From Bdellovibrionales bacterium (lineage in GTDB: Bacteria; Bdellovibrionota; UBA1018), in assembly GCA_018968995.1 (NCBI GenBank), contig JAGWZD010000167.1, positions 1 to 5,318 on the forward strand: DNA of 5,318 nucleotides, read 5' to 3'. Positions 1-5,318 of this stretch are shown here, in pieces. The first letter of the stretch is position 1; each line of letters opens with the position of its first letter. The notes beneath the pieces were generated by a model, which did not search any database, was not told where the DNA came from, and saw only the letters and a list, made by a program, of their open reading frames with translations. The translations under genes were made by a program, and so were the position numbers.

Positions 1-254
1 CGATATTTTCTGATCGGGGCCGCCGAGAGGCTTTTTTGAGGCTCTTGGCGTTGCTTCGGGTAGCTGATGCGTTAGATCGGAGTCACAAAGCGTCGCCTTG
101 TCTGCGGGCAGTTCAATTGAAACGCGGAAAAGTGAAGCTTTTGCTCGACCCTCGGAAGTCATCTGACCTAGAAGTGCTACGAGTGGAGCAGAAAAAGGGT
201 CTATTCGAGGAAGTTTTTGGTCGTGAGCTTGAGGTATCTCGAGGCAGAAGGTAG
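1..254 (+). CDS. ppx: Ppx/GppA-family phosphatase (exopolyphosphatase), C-terminal fragment
   Basis: This is the 3' end of a gene that enters from the left edge. The frame is open from base 3 to the TAG at 252-254, giving 84 codons. Ppx/GppA enzymes release phosphate from the ends of polyphosphate or hydrolyse pppGpp in the cytoplasm. The visible part matches the HD-like C-terminal domain of the long (about 500-residue) Ppx forms. It has an LLALLRVADALDRSH segment at about 38-85, then a beta-strand-rich tail, and ends with KKGLFEEVFGREL, a typical family ending. The catalytic N-terminal actin-like ATPase fold is outside the window, so activity cannot be judged. A TTG at 36 could be read as a start, but the family-like sequence continues upstream of it, so this is a truncated gene and not a 72-residue one. 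The convergent neighbour is a polyphosphate kinase gene, which favours a role in polyphosphate turnover. GppA or a dual Ppx/GppA function remains possible. Confidence 0.85.
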   Translation, partial: IFSDRGRREAFLRLLALLRVADALDRSHKASPCLRAVQLKRGKVKLLLDPRKSSDLEVLRVEQKKGLFEEVFGRELEVSRGRR

Positions 255-258
255 GCGA

Positions 259-2403
259 CTACTCTAGCGGGGTTCCAAGGTAACCCTTGCCCGCGATTTC
301 TTCGAAAAGAAACTGTGAGCGAACAGCGCCTTTGCCGCTTCTTGCAGCCCTTTTTTTCCAAGTTCCTTGGGGAGTGAGTTCCCGAGCCTTCACATTATCA
401 CTCAGGTAGGTGGGGATCACAAAGTCGATCAGAAATTTGCGGAGCAAGGGGTCTTGCACTGGGAAGGCGATCTCGAGCCTCGAGAAGAAGTTCCTCGGCA
501 TCCAGTCGGCGCTAGACAGGTAGAGCGCTTGTCGGCTTTCAAAATAATAAAGACGCGAGTGTTCAAGAAAACGGTCAACGATACTAATCACCCTGATGTT
601 TTCGCTTAAGCCTTGCACCCCAGGAACCAGCGAGCAGGCGCCTCGAACGATGAGATCCACTTTTACGCCAGCCTTGGAGGCGCGATAAAGTTGATCGATG
701 ACGAGCTCATCGACGAGAGCATTCACTTTGGCCACGATTCTAGCAGGCTTCCCTGCGAGAGCCGCCTTAGTCTCGGCTTGGATGTGCGCAATCAACCTTC
801 GATGAAGCTTTGTGGGGGCTGACAGGAGAACTTTGAATTGGACCGGCACTTCGCCGTTCATGACGGTTGAAAAAAAGAGGCGCGCGTCGTTACCGATATC
901 TTGGTTTGCGGTCAGGATCGCTAGGTCCGTGTATTGCCGAGCCGTCGCAGCGTTATAATTTCCAGTAGATAAGTGCGTGTAATACCGAACCCCACCGGCC
1001 TCTTTGCGAGTGACCAAAGCGATTTTGGCGTGAAGTTTTAGCTTTCCGAATCCGAAATAGACCTCTACACCAGCCTTCCGCAGCTCTTCAGCGAGCCTCA
1101 GATTGTTGAGTTCATCAAAACGAGCGCGGAGCTCAATGAAAACACGGACTGTTTTTCCTGCAGAGGCTGCGCGCTTAAGAGCTTTGATTACAGGCGACAC
1201 AGCGTCCATCCGATAGACAGTCTGTTCGATCGCCGATACTTGAGGGTCATCACAGGCGGCTTCAATCCACCCGACAAAGGCATCAAAGCTGTCGTAAGGA
1301 TGGTGAAGCAGAAAGTCTTGTTGTTTGAGTTCTTCAAAAATCTTGCTCTTGTCTCGCAATGGCTTTGGAATCAAAGCCTGGTGAGGCGGATATTTGAGCT
1401 GATGCTTTTCAATAAGCTCATTTGGAGAATTCTGAAAGACCGACCATAGTCCGTGAAGTAGCAAGGATCCCGGCGCTGGAAAAATCTGCGATGGAGTAAG
1501 TCGTAGCTGTGAAATGCATTTATGCAGAATTTGCTCGGAAAGGGGTCCTAAGTACTGCAAACGTACGATGCGGCCTTTTTCTCGACGTTTAAGGCTCGAG
1601 CGCACGATATCAGGAATCGATTCCGAATCCTCTTCCTCCAAATCAACACTGAAGTCGCCATCTTTTGAGACCCTTACAATGCCGGGCACTGCGTCGATCG
1701 AGAGTGTTTTCCCCAGATGAGAGGCCAATAGATCATCGAGAAAAAAGAAATGGTTGCCCCGATGAATCATAGCGGGAAGGCTTCGAGGAACGCGAACGAA
1801 CTGTCCTCCTGGAAAAATGGCCGCCATTTGCAGGTTTTCGAGGCCTGCGAGTTGTTGCATCGAAAAAGTCTCGGCTGCAGGCAGATGAGGCAGCACCATC
1901 TCTTTGAAGAGTTCCTCACCGAGATCAAACGCCGGGGTGCCGGGTTTGGCTTGACGGATAATATGGAGAGAGACTTGCTCAAGTTCGCTGGTTAAGAGTT
2001 CCAGCGCCTCAACTTGTTTGGCCCCAAATTTAGCGATGATTTCAAAAATCGATTCTGCAGTGCGGCTGAGGTGCACATAAGTGGATGTCGCCAGTGGATT
2101 GGCAGATCGAGTGATGGGAGTAGCGCGTGCGCGAGCAATCGACCTGGCTAAAGAAGAAAGTCGAATGACGAAAAACTCATCCAGGTTTGAGGCAGAGATA
2201 GCCAGGAACTTCACTCTCTCGAGAAGAGGATTACCCGGAGCGCGCGATTCGCCCAGGACGCGGTCGTTGAACTGCAGCCAGCTGAGGTCGCGGTGAATCA
2301 ACGGTGTTTCCGGAGCTGCCAGCAGCGACGGAAGGGTGGGTAGGAAAGTCAGCTTTTGCATGATGGCCGGAGCATACTGCCCCACGATCCACCGAACATG
2401 CAA
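259..2403 (-). CDS. ppk: Polyphosphate kinase 1 (PPK1)
   Basis: PPK1 reversibly transfers the ATP gamma-phosphate to a growing polyphosphate chain through a phosphohistidine. The predicted protein has 714 residues, against about 690 in E. coli. In order it shows: an N-terminal domain with HRDLSWLQFNDRVL (37-50) and SNLDEFF (72-78, whose Asn matches the ATP-binding Asn45 of E. coli); a head domain; and two C-terminal phospholipase-D-like domains. HHPYDSFDAFVGWI begins the first of these (367-380). R398 (TVYR) and R428 (ELRARFDE) match E. coli Arg375 and Arg405. H458 in KLKLHAK matches the phosphorylated His435, and H615 in FLEHSR matches His592. The spacings among these four residues (30, 30 and 157) equal those in E. 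coli, so the enzyme should be active. SADWMPRN lies at 631-638. The TTG start at 2403 is preceded by GGAG five bases upstream. An ATG at 2361 (Met15) has no visible ribosome site but would still keep the conserved domain. The gene converges on the Ppx gene and diverges from fadB. Confidence 0.96.
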   Translation of the reverse strand: MHVRWIVGQYAPAIMQKLTFLPTLPSLLAAPETPLIHRDLSWLQFNDRVLGESRAPGNPLLERVKFLAISASNLDEFFVIRLSSLARSIARARATPITRSANPLATSTYVHLSRTAESIFEIIAKFGAKQVEALELLTSELEQVSLHIIRQAKPGTPAFDLGEELFKEMVLPHLPAAETFSMQQLAGLENLQMAAIFPGGQFVRVPRSLPAMIHRGNHFFFLDDLLASHLGKTLSIDAVPGIVRVSKDGDFSVDLEEEDSESIPDIVRSSLKRREKGRIVRLQYLGPLSEQILHKCISQLRLTPSQIFPAPGSLLLHGLWSVFQNSPNELIEKHQLKYPPHQALIPKPLRDKSKIFEELKQQDFLLHHPYDSFDAFVGWIEAACDDPQVSAIEQTVYRMDAVSPVIKALKRAASAGKTVRVFIELRARFDELNNLRLAEELRKAGVEVYFGFGKLKLHAKIALVTRKEAGGVRYYTHLSTGNYNAATARQYTDLAILTANQDIGNDARLFFSTVMNGEVPVQFKVLLSAPTKLHRRLIAHIQAETKAALAGKPARIVAKVNALVDELVIDQLYRASKAGVKVDLIVRGACSLVPGVQGLSENIRVISIVDRFLEHSRLYYFESRQALYLSSADWMPRNFFSRLEIAFPVQDPLLRKFLIDFVIPTYLSDNVKARELTPQGTWKKRAARSGKGAVRSQFLFEEIAGKGYLGTPLE

Positions 2404-2408
2404 TGATA

Positions 2409-2412
2409 CTCC
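2409..2412 (-). promoter_or_regulatory. Probable ribosome binding site of ppk
   Basis: Read on the - strand, GGAG lies five bases before the TTG at 2403. The alternative ATG at 2361 is preceded by GCAGTATGCTCCGGCCATC, which has no purine-rich Shine-Dalgarno match. This site is the reason for choosing the longer reading frame. It is only four bases long, so the match could be chance. Confidence 0.5.
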
Positions 2413-2417
2413 GAATT

Positions 2418-2452
2418 CCTGACTAAAACCGAAAAGTAGCTTTCCAGTCAGG
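2418..2452. repeat. Inverted repeat CCTGACT-N21-AGTCAGG between ppk and fadB
   Basis: CCTGACT at 2418-2424 is exactly mirrored by AGTCAGG at 2446-2452. A second, overlapping complementary pair is AAAACC at 2425-2430 with GGTTTT at 2451-2456, which would compete for part of the same sequence. Inside the outer arms, AAAG (2433-2436) and CTTT (2440-2443) can form a small inner stem around TAG. In the ppk transcript the structure would sit just 5' of the GGAG ribosome site. It could be an operator for a dimeric repressor, an RNA leader hairpin, or chance. The half-sites do not match the E. coli FadR consensus by eye. Confidence 0.5.
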
Positions 2453-2501
2453 TTTTGGTTTCGTTGACCCCGCTCGAGGGATGGTTCAAGCTCTTGAGAT
2501 C

Positions 2502-4673
2502 ATGACCAATTCAGCACGTATCCTGTTCGATGGAAAAGGCCTTAAGTTAAAAGATCTCGGTGAGGGTGTTCGAGAAATCGAGTTTGATCTGGTGGGTGAG
2601 AGCGCCAATCGATTCAGCTCCTTGATGCTGAGCGACCTGCAAACCGCTTGGTCGATGGTGGAAAAAGATAGCTCTGCTCGGGGCGTTTTGCTGAGCACGG
2701 CGAAGGATGGTTTTTTCGTCGGCGCCGATGTCACGGAATTTTTGGATCACTTCAAGAAGCCTGACGCTGAGCTAGAGAAATGGCTTTGGTCGACCCAGGA
2801 GCTTTTTTCAAGAATTGATGACTCTCGAATTCCAGTGGTCTGCTTGATCAAAGGATTTGCCTTGGGTGGCGGCTTTGAGGTCGCGCTCGCTGCTCATTAT
2901 CGCTTGGTGACTCCTGAAGCAAAAGTGGGCCTGCCTGAAACCAAGCTCGGGATTTTTCCTGGCTGGGGAGGAACGGTTCGGCTGTCTCGTTTGTGTAGTG
3001 TGGACCTCGCCGTGGAGTGGATCTGTGGTGGTGCCCCGAATTCAGCAGCCGAAGCCCTGAAGGTAGGCGCCATCGATGGAATTGTTCCTGCTGAAAAGCT
3101 TCAAGCTGCTGGCCTGCGCACTCTTGCGCAGTGCTGGGAGGGGAAGCTCGACTGGAAAGGACGTAACCAGCAAAAGAAGACCCCCATTCAACTTTCGCCC
3201 ATCGAACTCACGATGGCGTTCACCACTTCGAAGGCTTTCGTAGGGGCGCAAGCCGGACCGAATTATCCAGCTCCAATGGCTGCCATCGAAACTTTAGAAA
3301 AAGGTGCAAAACTTTCGCGAGATGAGGCTCTAAAAATCGAGACTCGGAATTTCGTGAAACTCACTCGCACTCCGCAGACCGGAGCCCTCGTGGGCGTTTT
3401 TCTGGCCGATCAATATGTGAAGCGTCAGTCTAAGAAGATGAGTAAAGCCGCTGTAGAGGTGAAGAGTGCCTCTGTTCTTGGTGCGGGCATTATGGGAGGT
3501 GGAATCGCGTATCAGTCAGCCTCCTCCAAGATTCCTGTGGTCATGAAAGACATCCGAGAAGAAGCGCTCGCTTTAGGAATGAAGGAAGCCTCGAAGCTTC
3601 TTGAAAAGCAGGTTGAAAAGGGAAAGCTCAATGCAGCCAAGATGGGTGAGATCCTAGGCCGAATTCGCCCGTCGCTGAGTATGAGCGAGATCGCTGGCAC
3701 CGACATCGTTGTTGAAGCTGTTGTTGAAAATGAAAAGATCAAATCTCAGGTGCTTGCTGAAACCGAAAGCACCATTCGCCCCGATGCGATTTTGACTTCA
3801 AACACATCGACGATTTCTATTTCTCGCTTGGCTAAGAGCCTCAAGCGACCAGAGAACTTTTGTGGAATGCACTTTTTTAATCCGGTACACCGCATGCCGC
3901 TGGTGGAGATTATCCGGGGAGAGAAAAGTTCCGAGAAAGCGATCGCTACGGCAGTGGCTTATGCTACCGCGATGGGAAAAACCGCTATTGTGGTGAATGA
4001 TTGTCCTGGTTTTTTGGTGAATCGAGTTCTGTTTCCGTATTTCGGAGGCTTCAGTGGGCTGATTCGCGATGGAGTGGATTTTCAGCGGATCGATAAAGTG
4101 ATGGAAAAATTTGGATGGCCAATGGGACCTGCTTACCTTCTTGATGTGGTGGGGATTGATACCGCCGCTCATGCCGAGGCTGTGATGGCCGAAGGGTTCC
4201 CAGATCGCATGAAGCCTGGCTACAAGAACATTGTGGCCACGATGTACGAAGCGAAACGATTTGGTCAAAAAAACGGGAAGGGCTTCTACAATTACACGCA
4301 GGATCCAAAGGGTCGCCCGAAAAAGGAAGTAAGCCCCGAGGTTGAGCCGATCATTCAATCAGCAGTAGCTGGAAAGCAAGATGTGACGGACGAAGAGATT
4401 CTCGAGCGGATGATGCTTCCGATGGTTTTCGAAAGTTCGCGCTGTCTTGAGGACAAGATTGTTGAGAGCGCCATGGAGCTAGACCTCTCGCTACTCTACG
4501 GACTGGGGTTCCCTCCTTTTCGAGGTGGTGCCATGAAATATGCGGACTCGGTTGGTGCAAAAAAGCTCGTTGAGCTTGGTCAGAAGTATTCCGCAACGCT
4601 GGGCAAGATGTACGAACCCACGGCACAGATTCGTGAAATGGCCCAAAAAGGCTCAAATTTTTATTCAAGCTAA
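2502..4673 (+). CDS. fadB: Fatty-acid oxidation complex alpha subunit (enoyl-CoA hydratase / 3-hydroxyacyl-CoA dehydrogenase)
   Basis: This multifunctional enzyme hydrates trans-2-enoyl-CoA and oxidises L-3-hydroxyacyl-CoA with NAD in beta-oxidation, in complex with the FadA thiolase. From the ATG at 2502 it has 723 residues (E. coli FadB has 729). The N-terminal hydratase/isomerase domain (about 8-190) has FVGADVTEF (72-80), the oxyanion-hole stretch FALGGG (119-124) and catalytic-type Glu126 and Glu146, spaced 20 apart as Glu119/Glu139 are in E. coli. A linker leads to the NAD-binding Rossmann motif GAGIMGGG (327-334). Dehydrogenase residues His457 (in MHFFNPVH) and Glu469 match E. coli His450 and Glu462. 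Two C-terminal dehydrogenase domains follow, with CPGFLVNRVLFPYF (501-514) and YGLGFPPFRGGA (666-677). Compared with E. coli it lacks the last 15 or so tail residues. The start is uncertain: an in-frame ATG at 2481 adds seven residues, but the GAGGG before it directly abuts the codon; at 2502 only GAG three bases upstream is seen. A stop at 2424-2426 and no further start codon rule out longer forms. It ends in tandem TAA TAA and is followed by fadA. Confidence 0.96.
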   Translation: MTNSARILFDGKGLKLKDLGEGVREIEFDLVGESANRFSSLMLSDLQTAWSMVEKDSSARGVLLSTAKDGFFVGADVTEFLDHFKKPDAELEKWLWSTQELFSRIDDSRIPVVCLIKGFALGGGFEVALAAHYRLVTPEAKVGLPETKLGIFPGWGGTVRLSRLCSVDLAVEWICGGAPNSAAEALKVGAIDGIVPAEKLQAAGLRTLAQCWEGKLDWKGRNQQKKTPIQLSPIELTMAFTTSKAFVGAQAGPNYPAPMAAIETLEKGAKLSRDEALKIETRNFVKLTRTPQTGALVGVFLADQYVKRQSKKMSKAAVEVKSASVLGAGIMGGGIAYQSASSKIPVVMKDIREEALALGMKEASKLLEKQVEKGKLNAAKMGEILGRIRPSLSMSEIAGTDIVVEAVVENEKIKSQVLAETESTIRPDAILTSNTSTISISRLAKSLKRPENFCGMHFFNPVHRMPLVEIIRGEKSSEKAIATAVAYATAMGKTAIVVNDCPGFLVNRVLFPYFGGFSGLIRDGVDFQRIDKVMEKFGWPMGPAYLLDVVGIDTAAHAEAVMAEGFPDRMKPGYKNIVATMYEAKRFGQKNGKGFYNYTQDPKGRPKKEVSPEVEPIIQSAVAGKQDVTDEEILERMMLPMVFESSRCLEDKIVESAMELDLSLLYGLGFPPFRGGAMKYADSVGAKKLVELGQKYSATLGKMYEPTAQIREMAQKGSNFYSS

Positions 4674-4674
4674 T

Positions 4675-4680
4675 AAGGAG
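4675..4680 (+). promoter_or_regulatory. Ribosome binding site of fadA
   Basis: AAGGAG lies seven bases before the ATG at 4688 and overlaps the second of the two in-frame TAA stops of fadB. It is the strongest Shine-Dalgarno sequence in the window. With a 14-bp gap and no terminator between the genes, it supports co-transcription and efficient translation of the thiolase subunit. Confidence 0.88.
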
Positions 4681-4684
4681 ATAG

Positions 4685-5318
<634 letters not shown>

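Larger units (their letters stand above)
2404..2501. promoter_or_regulatory. Divergent ppk-fadB intergenic region, presumed to hold both promoters
   Basis: This is the only non-coding stretch of any size in the window: 77 bp if fadB starts at 2481, 98 bp if it starts at 2502. The first genes on both strands read away from it, so both promoters probably lie here or run into the neighbouring coding sequence. On the + strand a TTGACC at 2464-2469 resembles a -35 box, but no convincing -10 hexamer follows at 16-18 bp. I find no clear sigma-70 or sigma-54 promoter on the - strand. The region contains an inverted repeat (2418-2452) that could bind a regulator or fold in RNA. The assignment as a regulatory region rests on gene layout, not on a recognised motif. 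Confidence 0.45.

Noticed and set aside
36..254. A separate small 72-residue protein starting at TTG 36
   Set aside because: The frame is open to the left edge and the upstream residues continue the Ppx/GppA HD-domain pattern, so it is the tail of a larger gene.
270..286. Possible terminator hairpin GGGTT-N7-AACCC near the ppx/ppk junction
   Set aside because: The stem is only 5 bp, it lies inside the ppk coding end, and no T-run follows on either strand.
297..312. Short hairpin TTTCTT-CGAA-AAGAAA as a bidirectional terminator
   Set aside because: It is a 6-bp, almost purely A/T stem within ppk codons for FLFEE, without GC clamp or T-tract, so it is probably a by-product of the codons used.
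471..485. Direct repeat of CTCGAG / CCTCGAG
   Set aside because: Two short copies inside ppk, explained by codon choice, with no further copies nearby.
2464..2492. TTGACC as the -35 box of a sigma-70 promoter for fadB
   Set aside because: No TATAAT-like hexamer follows at 16-18 bp, and the expected -10 would fall within or just before the start codons, so it is not annotated as a promoter on its own.
3798..4358. A 186-codon open frame on the - strand opposite fadB
   Set aside because: It lies entirely inside the highly conserved fadB sequence, its translation has no recognisable domain, and it is explained by codon bias of the + strand gene.

Overview
This looks like an ordinary piece of core chromosome from a Gram-negative, proteobacterium-like organism of intermediate GC content. 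I see no mobile element, CRISPR array, RNA gene or defence-like island. The identification of the organism is weak. The fatty-acid oxidation proteins closely resemble the gammaproteobacterial FadBA pair. The Ppx fragment, which ends in an HD-type tail, and the PPK1 are of kinds found widely in proteobacteria, including Bdellovibrio/delta-like lineages. No marker in the window settles the taxon.

Layout, left to right. Bases 1-254 (+ strand) hold the last 84 codons of a Ppx/GppA-family phosphatase gene that begins outside the window. Four bases later, convergent on the - strand, lies a complete polyphosphate kinase gene (ppk, 259-2403) with all catalytic residues that can be checked. A short divergent intergenic region of about 77-98 bp follows and contains a perfect 7-bp inverted repeat. 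Then comes a + strand operon: fadB (about 2502-4673), encoding the large multifunctional alpha subunit, and 14 bp later fadA (4688 to the window edge), the thiolase beta subunit, cut off after 210 codons.

The genes form two functional pairs. The left pair is polyphosphate metabolism: PPK1 makes polyphosphate from ATP, and the Ppx-family protein probably degrades it or acts on (p)ppGpp. They are arranged tail to tail with almost no gap. The right pair is the fatty-acid beta-oxidation complex: FadB carries out hydration and dehydrogenation, and FadA carries out thiolytic cleavage to acetyl-CoA. The two pairs share the divergent ppk-fadB intergenic region, where any regulation must lie. No previously undescribed system is evident. 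The points worth a second look are the ppk-fadB inverted repeat, the tight ppx/ppk convergence and some start-codon choices.
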